Part shown: in pieces, positions 55,150-64,000 of the stretch | Numbering within the stretch: position 1 is the first letter of the stretch | Layout: each line of letters opens with the position of its first letter | Source: Ferruginibacter sp. | GTDB taxonomy: Bacteria > Bacteroidota > Bacteroidia > Chitinophagales > Chitinophagaceae | Assembly: GCA_013141115.1 (NCBI GenBank) | Contig: JABFRP010000003.1 | Span: forward strand, 434,001 to 498,000 | DNA length: 64,000 nucleotides | Direction: 5' to 3' | The notes under the pieces: model-generated | Told to the model about the DNA's origin: nothing | The model's database searches: none | Seen by the model: only the letters and a program-made list of their open reading frames with translations | Translations under genes and position numbers: made by a program

Positions 55150-56256
55150 ATGAACGAAGAAAGAATATGGTTACTCCTGAGCTTGCAGCTTTCTAACGAA
55201 GCTACTGCCGAAGAATTGGCCGAACTACAAACCCTATTGCAGCAACAACCTGATGTAAGCGCAAAAGCTGCACTCATCAGCAATTTGTGGCAAACCGATG
55301 TTGAAAATACAAAGCAGCAAAATGCGTCATTGGTATTTGATAAACATTTGCAGCGCTTAAGCAATCAGCTTACTGCCCCGGCTTTACAATTTGAAAATAC
55401 TGAACCGGAAGAAATAAACAGCGAAGTTAAACTGGTACCTGTTAACCATGCAAAACGCAGATGGTACTGGGCTGCAGCCAGCGTTGCGGCAGTAATAATC
55501 ACCTGCCTGTTTGTTTTTTTACCAACTGATAAAGTGAACAAGCCGGTAAAGTTTGCCGAAAATACAGTGAGCACAAAAGCAGGTTCAAAATCAAAAATAC
55601 AATTGCCGGATGGTACGCAGGTATGGTTGAATGCAGATAGTAAAATTGAATACAACGAAAATTTTAATGGCAAATTCAGAGAAGTAAAACTTACCGGCGA
55701 AGCTTTTTTTGATGTAGTGAAAAATAAAGAAAAACCCTTTATTATTCATACTGCCGAAATGGATGTAAAAGTATTGGGTACCGCTTTTAATGTACGCTCT
55801 TACCCCGGTGAAACCACCAGCGAAACTGCTTTGCTACGTGGTTCGGTAGAAATTTTTCTGCATAAAAACACGGATAAAAAATATATTTTAAAACCTAATG
55901 ATAAACTGGTTTTAACCAATAACATTACTGCCATTGCGGATAGTGCAGGGCCGGATGATATAGAAAAGCAACTGGTGAAAATGAAAAAAGTGCGGATCAA
56001 CAAAGCTGAAAATGAGATCACCGAAACAATGTGGGTGAAAAATAAACTGGCTTTTGATAACGAACAGTTGGAAAAGATATTAGCCGAAACAGAACGCTGG
56101 TATGATGTAACCATTGAATTAAGAAACGAGAAGGCCAAGTCATTTCGTTTTACCAGTGTATTTGAAAATAAACCGCTTACCGATGTTTTGGAAGCTTTAT
56201 GTTTAGCAGCGCACCTGCACTACCAGGTAAAAGGGGCTACTGTAACTATTTGGTAA
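55150..56256 (+). CDS. FecR-type anti-sigma factor
   Basis: A 368-residue inner-membrane protein: cytoplasmic anti-sigma part (1-103, Gln/Leu-rich, with RIWLLLSLQLSNEATAEE), one membrane helix (about 105-124, WYWAAASVAAVIITCLFVFL), a periplasmic FecR domain (about 140-235: QLPDGTQVWLNADSKIEY; VKLTGEAFFDV; VLGTAFNVRSY) and a C-terminal DUF4974 domain (about 300-368). It should hold the ECF sigma factor inactive until the STN domain of SusC signals substrate. The ATG at 55150 is chosen over an in-frame upstream TTG at 55123. Confidence 0.94.
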   Translation: MNEERIWLLLSLQLSNEATAEELAELQTLLQQQPDVSAKAALISNLWQTDVENTKQQNASLVFDKHLQRLSNQLTAPALQFENTEPEEINSEVKLVPVNHAKRRWYWAAASVAAVIITCLFVFLPTDKVNKPVKFAENTVSTKAGSKSKIQLPDGTQVWLNADSKIEYNENFNGKFREVKLTGEAFFDVVKNKEKPFIIHTAEMDVKVLGTAFNVRSYPGETTSETALLRGSVEIFLHKNTDKKYILKPNDKLVLTNNITAIADSAGPDDIEKQLVKMKKVRINKAENEITETMWVKNKLAFDNEQLEKILAETERWYDVTIELRNEKAKSFRFTSVFENKPLTDVLEALCLAAHLHYQVKGATVTIW

Positions 56257-56342
56257 TTTATTACTGTGCTTATTATATTAATGATTGTAAAACCTAACTC
56301 AAATTGCTTATGAACAAATCCCATTAAAAAGTAAAAAAGAAA

Positions 56343-56407
56343 AACGGAGAATGTTGTAGCATCCCCCGTTAATTAAAATGCCGAGAACAAACGCTCTTGC
56401 AGGAGCG
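56343..56407 (+). promoter_or_regulatory. Two-hairpin leader of susC
   Basis: Stem 1 is AACGG (56343-56347) with CCGTT (56366-56370), extended inward by ATG/CAT; stem 2 is CGCTC (56392-56396) with GAGCG (56403-56407), loop TTGCAG. Both lie in the 180-bp gap before susC. They may stabilise the abundant susC mRNA or act in regulation; no T-run follows, so they are not terminators. Confidence 0.45.
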
Positions 56408-56436
56408 CTATTCATTAACAAATTCAAAACTAAGTT

Positions 56437-59400
56437 ATGAAAAAAAACCGACGTAGCGTACCGTGGTATGCCACTTCCACAGTTGCCAAAACCTTGCTGA
56501 TTATGAAATTAACGATCGTTTTAACCTGCCTGTTCACATTTCAATCCTTTGCAGGTAAGCTTTACTCACAGGAAAAAATTTCGCTCAACCTGGAGAATAC
56601 CTCTTTAAAAAAGGTATTTAAGATCATTGAAAGCCAAACTTCTTTCCGCTTTGTTTATAAAGATTACGACTTATCACAATGCGATAAAGTGAGTATAAAA
56701 GTGCAGGATCAGCCTATCGAAAATGTAATTACCAAAATACTGGCTAAAACACCATTGGTATTTAAAGTGGTGGGCTATAACCTGGTGGTAATTGCAGATG
56801 AAACCGATAATAAAATAGTACCTGAAGAAGTAAAGGATATTGTAATTACCGGTAAAATTTTAAACGCTGCCAACCAGCCAATGGCTAAAGTAAGTGTGGT
56901 GGAAAAAGGTACCACCAATGGTACCACCACTAATGAAGAAGGTAACTTCTCTTTAAAAGTAACTAATAATGATGCAGTGCTGGTAATAAGTTATGTGGGC
57001 TTTAAACCACAGGAAATTGAATTGAAAGGCCGCAACAATATTACCGTGGTATTGCAGGAAGACAGAAAAGAAATTGACGAAGTAGTGGTAGTGGGATATG
57101 GTTCAAAAAAACGCAGTGATATTACCGGTTCGGTAAGCTCAGTACCTAAAGCAAGATTATCGCAATTGCCTGTTACCAATCTTTTACATGCCATAGAAGG
57201 TTCTGTAGCCGGCGTAAACGTAACACAAACATCATCAGTGCCGGGCAGCTCTGCGGCAGTGTTGATAAGAGGACAAAATTCTATTAGTGCAAACACAGGA
57301 CCATTTATTGTGGTGGATGGTGTGCCATTCAGCAAAACCGGTAGTGTTACCAATGATATTAATCCTAATGATATTGCATCAATAGAAATTTTGAAAGATG
57401 CTTCTTCCACTGCTATATATGGTGTAAATGGGGCTAACGGTGTAATTCTTATCACCACCAAAAGAGGTGTTAGTGGCAAACCTGTTATCAGGTATAATGC
57501 TTATACCGGGTTGGATAATATTGCACATATACTTAAGCCTTTAAGTCCGCAGGCATATGTACAAAAATATGCCGACTGGTGGAAGCAGGTAAACCCTACG
57601 CAAACCCAGGTGAATATTTTACCCAATGCTTATGAAATAGCTAATTACAATGCCGGTAAAACTATTGACTGGATTGACGAAGCTACACAGCAGGGTAAAA
57701 TTCAGGATCATAATTTAAGTATTTCGGGTGGTACAAAAGATGTGAAGTATTATTTATCCGGCGATTATCTGAAGCAGTTAGGTCCGGTAAAAGGATATCA
57801 ATACCACAGGGCAAGTTTACGCTCCAACCTTGATGTTAACATTACCGATTATCTTACCGTTGGTACATCATTATCTTATGCCAATAATAATTACGATGGC
57901 GGAAGAGCTAATTTTTACCTGGCAGCAGCAATGAGTCCTTATGGTACATTGCACAATTCAGCAGGAGGGTACGAGATTTATCCAATGAATCCCGAGTTGT
58001 TATATGTCAATCCTTTGCTGGGGTTAAATACCGACAGAACAGACCGCAGTAATAATCTTACCGGAAATGCTTATGCCGAAATAAAATTTAAAGGTGTATT
58101 GCAGGGATTGAAATATCGTTTAAATACCGGTTATACTTTTGTTACCACACGCTTTGGAAGTTATACCGGCAGAAATGCCAACAACACCATTGGTGCGGCT
58201 AACGCTTCCAGTTCTGAAACCAATAATTGGGTATCTGAAAATATTATCACTTACGAAAAAAACTTTGGCGTACATCATATCGACTTTACAGGTTTGTATG
58301 GTGCACAGCAACGTAGCTATTTTACTTTTGGTGCTGCGGCCACTGGCTTTATCAATGATGAACTTTCTTTTAACAGGTTAGAAGCAGGTGCCACTCAATC
58401 TGCCACTTCGTACAGAGATAAATATAATTTGGTATCGCAAATGGGCCGGCTTAACTATGCTTATAACAGCAAGTATTTGTCTACGGTAACTGCAAGGCGT
58501 GATGGCTCTTCAGTAATGGGTGCCAATACCAGCAAGTATGCAATGTTTCCATCATTTGCTGTGGCATGGAATGTGAGCAAAGAAAGTTTTATGCAAAATA
58601 TTCCGGCGATCAATAACCTTAAACTGCGTACTTCTTATGGTAAGGCTGGTAATGAAGCGATATCAGTTTACGGTACTATTACCACAGAAGGATCGGTGCG
58701 TTTTCCTTTTGGCGGAGCCAGCACCATTGGTGTATTGGCCAGCAATTTGGGTAATGCCAATTTGCATTGGGAAAGTTCTAAAACCTTTAATGCCGGTTTA
58801 GATTTTACTATACTGAATAATAAGATCAACGGATCAATAGATATTTATAAAACCAGAACAGAAGGTTTGTTACTAAGGCGTAACCTCCCTATTATTACCG
58901 GTTACAGTTTTGTACTGGATAATTTAGGTATTACTAAAAACAATGGGGTGGAGATCACCATAAATTCTGAAAACATTACAGGTAAAGCATTTAAATGGCA
59001 GAGTAGTGTAGTGTTCTCTTCTAATAAAAACAGGATCGTAGATCTGTATGGCGATAAAAAAGATGACCTGGGTAACCGCTGGTTTATTGGCCAGCCTATC
59101 AGCGTAATTTATGATTATAAAATGGTGGGTGTATGGCAGGCCGGAGAAGACCGGTCGCAGATTGACCCCGGCGCAAAAGATGGTGATTTAAAATTTGCTG
59201 ATATTAACGGCGATAAAAAAATAACTGCGGATGACAGGATGATACTGGGGCAAACTGCACCAAAATGGATCGGTGGTTTAACCAATACCTTCCATTATAA
59301 AAATCTGCACCTGAGCATTTTTATACAAACCTTTCAGGGTGCAACAAAAAATAATGTAACCCTTACTTATGCTGATGAAGCAGGCCGTATGAACATTCCT

Positions 59401-59733
59401 GTTGATGCAGGATACTGGACAGCAGAGAACAAAAGTAATACCCGTCCATCTTTGGCATATACCAATACAAAAGGATATGGTTACGCATCTGATAACAGTT
59501 ATACCAGGATAAAAGATGTAACGCTTAGTTATACTTTGCCGCAGGCACTGCTGGATAAAATTAAACTGGGCAGTCTTACATTATACGCCAGTGGCAGAAA
59601 CCTTTATACGTTTACCAATTGGGTAGGTTGGGATCCTGAAAATAATTATTCTTTCAGGGGCTCCGGCGATTGGACAAATAATTATCCGCTTACCCGTTCT
59701 TTAGTATTTGGTGCAAACATCACACTTCGTTAA
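56437..59733 (+). CDS. susC: SusC/RagA-type TonB-dependent transporter with STN domain
   Basis: A 1098-residue outer-membrane transporter that imports the glycan fragments. Order of domains: signal region (to about 45), STN signalling domain (about 50-120: LENTSLKKVFKIIESQTSFRF), carboxypeptidase-like beta domain (about 132-212: GTTNGTTTNEEGNFSL), plug (about 220-330: VVGYGSKKRSDITGSVSS; IRGQNSI; ILKDASSTAIYG) and beta barrel with ADINGDKKITADDRM near the C-terminus. The STN domain fits trans-envelope signalling to the FecR/ECF pair just upstream. This is the only SusC of the window. Confidence 0.96.
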   Translation: MKKNRRSVPWYATSTVAKTLLIMKLTIVLTCLFTFQSFAGKLYSQEKISLNLENTSLKKVFKIIESQTSFRFVYKDYDLSQCDKVSIKVQDQPIENVITKILAKTPLVFKVVGYNLVVIADETDNKIVPEEVKDIVITGKILNAANQPMAKVSVVEKGTTNGTTTNEEGNFSLKVTNNDAVLVISYVGFKPQEIELKGRNNITVVLQEDRKEIDEVVVVGYGSKKRSDITGSVSSVPKARLSQLPVTNLLHAIEGSVAGVNVTQTSSVPGSSAAVLIRGQNSISANTGPFIVVDGVPFSKTGSVTNDINPNDIASIEILKDASSTAIYGVNGANGVILITTKRGVSGKPVIRYNAYTGLDNIAHILKPLSPQAYVQKYADWWKQVNPTQTQVNILPNAYEIANYNAGKTIDWIDEATQQGKIQDHNLSISGGTKDVKYYLSGDYLKQLGPVKGYQYHRASLRSNLDVNITDYLTVGTSLSYANNNYDGGRANFYLAAAMSPYGTLHNSAGGYEIYPMNPELLYVNPLLGLNTDRTDRSNNLTGNAYAEIKFKGVLQGLKYRLNTGYTFVTTRFGSYTGRNANNTIGAANASSSETNNWVSENIITYEKNFGVHHIDFTGLYGAQQRSYFTFGAAATGFINDELSFNRLEAGATQSATSYRDKYNLVSQMGRLNYAYNSKYLSTVTARRDGSSVMGANTSKYAMFPSFAVAWNVSKESFMQNIPAINNLKLRTSYGKAGNEAISVYGTITTEGSVRFPFGGASTIGVLASNLGNANLHWESSKTFNAGLDFTILNNKINGSIDIYKTRTEGLLLRRNLPIITGYSFVLDNLGITKNNGVEITINSENITGKAFKWQSSVVFSSNKNRIVDLYGDKKDDLGNRWFIGQPISVIYDYKMVGVWQAGEDRSQIDPGAKDGDLKFADINGDKKITADDRMILGQTAPKWIGGLTNTFHYKNLHLSIFIQTFQGATKNNVTLTYADEAGRMNIPVDAGYWTAENKSNTRPSLAYTNTKGYGYASDNSYTRIKDVTLSYTLPQALLDKIKLGSLTLYASGRNLYTFTNWVGWDPENNYSFRGSGDWTNNYPLTRSLVFGANITLR

Positions 59734-59757
59734 CTGATCAATTAAATTCTATAATAA

Positions 59758-61374
59758 ATGAAAAAGAATATCATCATAAGTGTTGGAATAATTGCCATGC
59801 TGCAATTATTTTCATCCTGCAAAAAAACTTTTCTGGCAGAAGAAGTGTATTCTTCCTATGCACCGGAAACCCTTGCCGACTCATTAGGCTTTGAATCTTC
59901 TGTAGTGGGTTTGCACAATCACCTGAGTAATTTTTTCAGCTATTCCGATCAGCAGGGCTGGCCAAGCGTTTGGCAGGCCGGTACCGATATTGCATTTGTA
60001 CCGCCTACACAAAAGCAGGGTATTGAAGTGCCTTACTACGATTATACTCAATTGATCTCTACCGATGGTGCATCATCATACGCCTGGGGATGGGCTTACC
60101 GCATGATCAATAATGCCAACATCATTATCAGCAATGCAGATAACAGTGCAACCGGTATGACGCAGGCTAATAAAAACAGTGTAAAGGCCGAAGCACTTTT
60201 CTTCAGGGCTTATGCTTACAATATACTGGCTACATTGTATGGTAAAGTGCCATTAGTAACAGTGCCACTTACTACACCTAAAACAGATTTTGTAAGAACA
60301 TCACTGGATAGCGTAAATAATCAAATTATACAGGACCTGGTTTTTGCAACTACTAATTTAACTGATGTAGGTAGCCTGAGTTCTAAATTAAATGCCAATG
60401 GCAAACCTGCATCAAGGGCCAATAAATATATGGCCATGCAATTACTGGCCGAAGTATATTTAAGAACCGGAAAAGCCGACCTTGCCGAGCAGCAGTGTAA
60501 TGCCATTATCAACAGTGGTAAATTTAGTTTGGTAAATACAAGGTATGGCATTAAAGCAGCGTCTCCCGGCGATCCTTTTGCAGATATGTTTATTTATGGA
60601 AACGAAAGAAGATACCAGGGCAATAAGGAAGCGATTTGGGTAATGGAACAGGAAAACCCAAGCACTATTACCGGCGGTATTACCAATAATCCACAACAGC
60701 GCCGCAACTGGGGTGCAGCTTATTATCAAATAGGTGGTATGACGATCTGCGATTCGTTAGGTGGAAGAGGTATTGGCCGTATGCGCTTAACTAACTGGGT
60801 AGTGTATGATCTGTACGAAAATGCCGACATGCGTAACTCTGGTTATAACCTGCGCAGAAAATTTTATATCAACACACCGGGTGGTACTTATGGGCAGTTG
60901 GTGCCTTATACAGGTGCCGATACAGTATTTAAAATTGCACCACATACTACCAAATGGTATCAGTACGATCCTAATGATGTGTTTGGTTTTGCAATGATAA
61001 AAGATTTTATTTTAATGCGCCTGGGCGAAACTTATTTGTTGCTTGCAGAAGCACAGTTTAAGCAAGGTAAATTACCAGAAGCTGCAACTACTTTAACTAC
61101 ATTAAGGGCAAGGTCAAACGCTTCGGCAGTAACAGCAGCACAGGTTACATTAAGTTATATACTGGATGAACGGGCAAGAGAATTGCTGGCAGAGGAAAAC
61201 AGGCGTATGACATTAATGCGTACCGGTACTTTAGTTACCCGAACCACGCAATTAAATACACAAACCATTAACCCTGTAGTTGGCATTAGTGCTAAAAATT
61301 TGTTGCTGCCTATTCCAAAATCAGAAATTGATTTAAACAAAGATGCAGTGCTGGAACAGAATACAGGCTATTAA
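59758..61374 (+). CDS. susD: SusD/RagB-type glycan-binding lipoprotein
   Basis: A 538-residue outer-membrane lipoprotein (lipobox LFSSC, Cys21) that caps the SusC barrel and binds substrate. The TPR-rich SusD fold shows in YRMINNANIIISNAD, KAEALFFRAYAYNILATLYG, LLAEVYLRTGKADLAEQQCN, and the C-terminal RLGETYLLLAEAQFKQGKL and LDERARELLAEENRR. It starts 24 bases after susC. It is the only large surface lipoprotein recognised in the PUL. A strong terminator follows. Confidence 0.95.
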   Translation: MKKNIIISVGIIAMLQLFSSCKKTFLAEEVYSSYAPETLADSLGFESSVVGLHNHLSNFFSYSDQQGWPSVWQAGTDIAFVPPTQKQGIEVPYYDYTQLISTDGASSYAWGWAYRMINNANIIISNADNSATGMTQANKNSVKAEALFFRAYAYNILATLYGKVPLVTVPLTTPKTDFVRTSLDSVNNQIIQDLVFATTNLTDVGSLSSKLNANGKPASRANKYMAMQLLAEVYLRTGKADLAEQQCNAIINSGKFSLVNTRYGIKAASPGDPFADMFIYGNERRYQGNKEAIWVMEQENPSTITGGITNNPQQRRNWGAAYYQIGGMTICDSLGGRGIGRMRLTNWVVYDLYENADMRNSGYNLRRKFYINTPGGTYGQLVPYTGADTVFKIAPHTTKWYQYDPNDVFGFAMIKDFILMRLGETYLLLAEAQFKQGKLPEAATTLTTLRARSNASAVTAAQVTLSYILDERARELLAEENRRMTLMRTGTLVTRTTQLNTQTINPVVGISAKNLLLPIPKSEIDLNKDAVLEQNTGY

Positions 61375-61408
61375 AAAATTATAAACTTTTTCTTATAGCA
61401 GTTGGTTT

Positions 61409-61446
61409 AAGGCCGGATAAGCATTGGCTTACCGGCCTTTCTTTTT
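61409..61446 (+). terminator. Strong intrinsic terminator after susD
   Basis: AAGGCCGG (61409-61416) pairs with CCGGCCTT (61432-61439), continued inside by TAAGC/GCTTA around an ATTG loop with one bulged A, and followed by TCTTTTT. It separates susCD from the BNR gene. Confidence 0.88.
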
Positions 61447-61473
61447 AATTGCATATTTTTATAAAAATTTTCC

Positions 61474-62784
61474 ATGTTCAGATCATGCTTTTTAATAGTA
61501 TTTATTGCACTCTCTCATTTGGCAATTGCACAAAAGGATAAAAATGTAAAAACTGTTTTTGTAGATAGCGGCTGGGCCAATAATTCTGTTAACACGGTGG
61601 TGTTTAGAAAAAATTCTTTAGCCTCTTATAAAAACACACAATACATTGCTTTTTATAATAAAGATGCTATGGTGGTAGTAGGAAAAAGAAAATTGGGTAC
61701 TACAAAATGGCAATTACAAACTACGCCATTTAAAGGCAAAGCTGTAGATGCACATAATTGCATCAGCATTATTGTGGATGGTGATGGTTACCTGCACATG
61801 GCATGGGATCATCATGGTAATAAATTGCACTACAGTAAAAGTATTGCACCCGGTGCTTTACAAATGACAGCAGAAACTTCCATGACGGGTATTGCAGAAA
61901 AAAATGTTACCTATCCCGAGTTTCATACTTTACCGGGTGGTAATATTTTGTTTTTGTACAGAGATGGGCAATCGGGCCAGGGTAATCTGGTGATCAATCG
62001 CTACGATATTGCAACAAAAAAATGGGCGCAACTGCACAGTAATTTAATTGATGGCGAAAAACAACGCAATGCATACTGGCAGGCATGTGTAGATAAATTG
62101 GGCTCCATTCACCTTTCGTGGGTGTGGCGGGAAAGTCCGGATGTGGCCAGCAACCACGATATGTGTTATGCCAGATCAACCGACGGCGGTGTAACATGGG
62201 AGAACTCTAACAGCGAAAAATATACTTTACCTATTAATGCCACTACTGCAGAATATGTGTGTCGCATTCCGCAAAAAAGCGAACTCATTAACCAAACCAG
62301 TATGTATGCCGATGATGCCGGCAATCCATTTATTGCCTCATATTGGAAAGATGCCGGCGACAGCATTCCGCAATACCATGTTATTTATAAAATCAACAGC
62401 AACTGGATAATTCAAAATACCGGCTTTAGAAAAACAGCCTTTAGTTTAAGTGGTGCAGGCACCAAAAGAATTCCCATCAGCAGGCCGCAAATTATTAGTT
62501 ACAAAAAAGGCAGTAAAAATATAGTAGCTGTAATTTTCAGGGATGAAGAAAGGGGCAGCAAAGTTTCCGTGGCAATCAATACCAACATCAATAATAATAA
62601 CTGGCAGGTAAAAGATGTATCGGGTTTTTCGGTAGGTTCGTGGGAGCCAACTTTTGATACCGAACTGTGGAAACGCAAAAAGCAATTACATTTGTTTGTA
62701 CAATACACCGATCAAAAAGATGGAGAAGGTAAAGCCAATATTTTACCGCAACCTATTACTGTTTACGAAATAAAAATTAAATAA
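61474..62784 (+). CDS. BNR_4 seven-bladed propeller (GH145/PL24/PL25-like)
   Basis: A secreted 436-residue propeller. After the signal peptide (MFRSCFLIVFIALSHLAIAQ), blocks typical of the BNR_4 family are DSGWANNSVNTVVFRKNSLA, DAHNCISIIVDGDGYLHMAW (His94) and WDHHGN (His113-His114), with later CYARSTDGGVTWENS. This family contains rhamnosyl-glucuronic-acid-specific enzymes: GH145 rhamnosidases and PL24/PL25 lyases. A role on Rha-GlcA linkages matches the rhamnosidase and unsaturated-uronate enzymes here, but lyase versus hydrolase cannot be decided. It forms an operon with GH88 (3-base gap). Confidence 0.82.
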   Translation: MFRSCFLIVFIALSHLAIAQKDKNVKTVFVDSGWANNSVNTVVFRKNSLASYKNTQYIAFYNKDAMVVVGKRKLGTTKWQLQTTPFKGKAVDAHNCISIIVDGDGYLHMAWDHHGNKLHYSKSIAPGALQMTAETSMTGIAEKNVTYPEFHTLPGGNILFLYRDGQSGQGNLVINRYDIATKKWAQLHSNLIDGEKQRNAYWQACVDKLGSIHLSWVWRESPDVASNHDMCYARSTDGGVTWENSNSEKYTLPINATTAEYVCRIPQKSELINQTSMYADDAGNPFIASYWKDAGDSIPQYHVIYKINSNWIIQNTGFRKTAFSLSGAGTKRIPISRPQIISYKKGSKNIVAVIFRDEERGSKVSVAINTNINNNNWQVKDVSGFSVGSWEPTFDTELWKRKKQLHLFVQYTDQKDGEGKANILPQPITVYEIKIK

Positions 62785-62787
62785 ATT

Positions 62788-63990
62788 ATGAAGTCAGCCG
62801 CTTGCTTATTATTTTTTGCAGGATTATTTTTTATACATGCTTCTGCACAAAATAAATATCAATTTAAAGCTAATAAAGATCTATTAACCAGCATTGATAA
62901 AAATTTTACTGATGCCGTAGCACAATACAAAGTGCTGGCTAAAAATTTACCTGCAGATAAATTTCCTAAAACATATTTTCCTGCTACGGGCAAATATGAG
63001 TGGAGCAATTCCGGCTGGTGGTGCAGCGGTTTTTATCCCGGTACTTTATTGTATTTGTATCAGCAAACAAAAGATACCGCTTTGTACAATGAAGCCATGC
63101 GTATTTTAGAAGTACTTAAAAAAGAACAGTTCAATACCAGTACACATGATCTAGGCTTTATGATGTATTGCAGTTTTGGTAATGTTAATGCTATTAATCC
63201 TTCACCGGCATATAAAGAAATATTATTGAACAGTGCCAGATCATTGTCCTCACGTTTTAGCCCGGCAGTGGGTTGTATAAAATCATGGGATGGTAAACCC
63301 AATGAGTATTTAGTGATCATTGATAATATGATGAATTTAAAACTATTATTTTGGGCTACACAGGTTAGTGGCGATTCTTCTTTTTATAAAATTGCAGTAA
63401 CACACGCCAATACTACTATCAACAATCATTTTCGTACCGATAACAGTTCTTACCATGTACTAAATTACAATGCCACCACCGGCGCAGTGCTGCAGAAAAA
63501 AACGGCACAGGGTTATGCAGATGAATCGGCATGGGGCAGGGGACAAGCCTGGGGTTTATATGGTTATACCGAAACGTACCGGGAAACAAAAGATGAAAAA
63601 TATTTAGCGCAGGCCAATAAAATTGCAGCCTTTATTTTAAAGCATCCCAACTTTGCTAAAGATAAAATTACTTACTGGGATTTTAATGCACCGGATATTC
63701 CTGGTGCATTAAGAGATGCATCTGCGGCAGCAATAATGGCTTCAGCATTTCTTGAACTGAGTGGATATGTTAATAAAAAATTAGCCAAACAATATTTTAC
63801 TACTGCCGAAACGATATTGAAAAATTTATCTGCTGATAAATACAAAGCAGCAGCTGGTAACAACGGCGGTTTTATTTTACAGCATAGCGTTGGCCACATG
63901 CCTAACAAAACAGAAATTGATGTGCCGCTTACCTATGCCGATTATTATTTTGCAGAAGCCATGATACGATATAAAAACATGTTTCAATAG
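62788..63990 (+). CDS. GH88 unsaturated glucuronyl hydrolase
   Basis: A secreted 400-residue alpha6/alpha6-barrel enzyme that removes 4,5-unsaturated glucuronic (or galacturonic) acid from lyase products by hydration. The two catalytic Asp are in THDLGFMM (Asp121) and IIDNMMNL (Asp179), 58 residues apart, as expected. Further blocks are SNSGWWCSGFYPGTLLYLY, ESAWGRGQAWGLYGY and TEIDVPLTYADYYFAEA. Its direct coupling to the BNR_4 gene suggests that the latter is a lyase producing its substrate. The gene is complete, ending 10 bases before the window end. Confidence 0.94.
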   Translation: MKSAACLLFFAGLFFIHASAQNKYQFKANKDLLTSIDKNFTDAVAQYKVLAKNLPADKFPKTYFPATGKYEWSNSGWWCSGFYPGTLLYLYQQTKDTALYNEAMRILEVLKKEQFNTSTHDLGFMMYCSFGNVNAINPSPAYKEILLNSARSLSSRFSPAVGCIKSWDGKPNEYLVIIDNMMNLKLLFWATQVSGDSSFYKIAVTHANTTINNHFRTDNSSYHVLNYNATTGAVLQKKTAQGYADESAWGRGQAWGLYGYTETYRETKDEKYLAQANKIAAFILKHPNFAKDKITYWDFNAPDIPGALRDASAAAIMASAFLELSGYVNKKLAKQYFTTAETILKNLSADKYKAAAGNNGGFILQHSVGHMPNKTEIDVPLTYADYYFAEAMIRYKNMFQ

Positions 63991-64000
63991 ATTTACTGAT

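Noticed and set aside
56991..57479. Antisense open frame of 162 codons inside susC
   Set aside because: Mirror of the plug/CNA-B coding sequence; Thr/Pro-rich, low-information protein.
1..64000. tRNA, rRNA, CRISPR array, riboswitch
   Set aside because: No cloverleaf-like or rRNA-like sequence, no regularly spaced repeat array and no known riboswitch core was recognised on either strand.

Overview
This window is from a Bacteroidota genome, most like Chitinophagaceae. The evidence is a SusC/SusD pair whose SusC carries an STN signalling domain, an ECF sigma/FecR-type anti-sigma pair beside it, signal peptides that very often end in '-AQ', no clear Shine-Dalgarno sequences, and several TTG-N(19-23)-TAnnTTTG-type promoters. 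No rRNA, tRNA or CRISPR array was seen.

Positions 1-8074 are a patchwork of accessory genes, mostly on the minus strand: a DUF4256 protein, two small secreted/lipid-anchored unknowns, a frameshifted secreted protein, a Cys-rich mini-lipoprotein, a flavodoxin-fold NAD(P)H oxidoreductase bracketed by two copies of a 117-bp hairpin repeat, and two overlapping membrane fatty acid desaturases. Three minus-strand gene boundaries share a GCYAAC-N(7-9)-TTTATGC motif that resembles gene-cassette junctions.

Positions 8075-63990 are one very large polysaccharide utilization locus (PUL), all on the plus strand. In order it encodes: GH105, GH2, an unknown secreted protein, an S1-type sulfatase, a PL22-like lyase, GH106, an SGNH esterase, GH29, a second PL22-like propeller, GH97, a GH43-like propeller, an aldo/keto reductase, a transmembrane HTH-PKD-LamG-like regulator, a second GH106, GH43 with an Ig-like domain, GH2, a restriction-endonuclease-like intruder, an unassigned propeller, a second GH43, GH27, GH78, a fused SASA esterase/NodB deacetylase, GH28, GH115, a third GH2, a small membrane protein, a second GH105, ECF sigma, FecR anti-sigma, SusC, SusD, a BNR_4 propeller and GH88.

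Together these fit stepwise removal of rhamnose, uronic acids (saturated and 4,5-unsaturated), galactose, arabinose, fucose, acetyl and possibly sulfate groups from a highly branched rhamnose/uronate glycan, such as a pectic rhamnogalacturonan or arabinogalactan-protein glycan. Nearly all enzymes look exo-acting and periplasmic. No endo-lyase, no lipoprotein glycanase and no SusE/F-like binding protein was recognised, so the locus appears to depend on fragments made elsewhere. Two regulatory routes are encoded: trans-envelope SusC-FecR-ECF signalling, and a single-polypeptide membrane regulator in the middle of the enzyme block.

The points most worth following up are the transmembrane regulator and the GTTCAC repeats just downstream of it, the bimodular esterase, the unassigned propellers, the nuclease-like gene inside the PUL, and interspersed repeats that have become part of coding ends or of a signal peptide.
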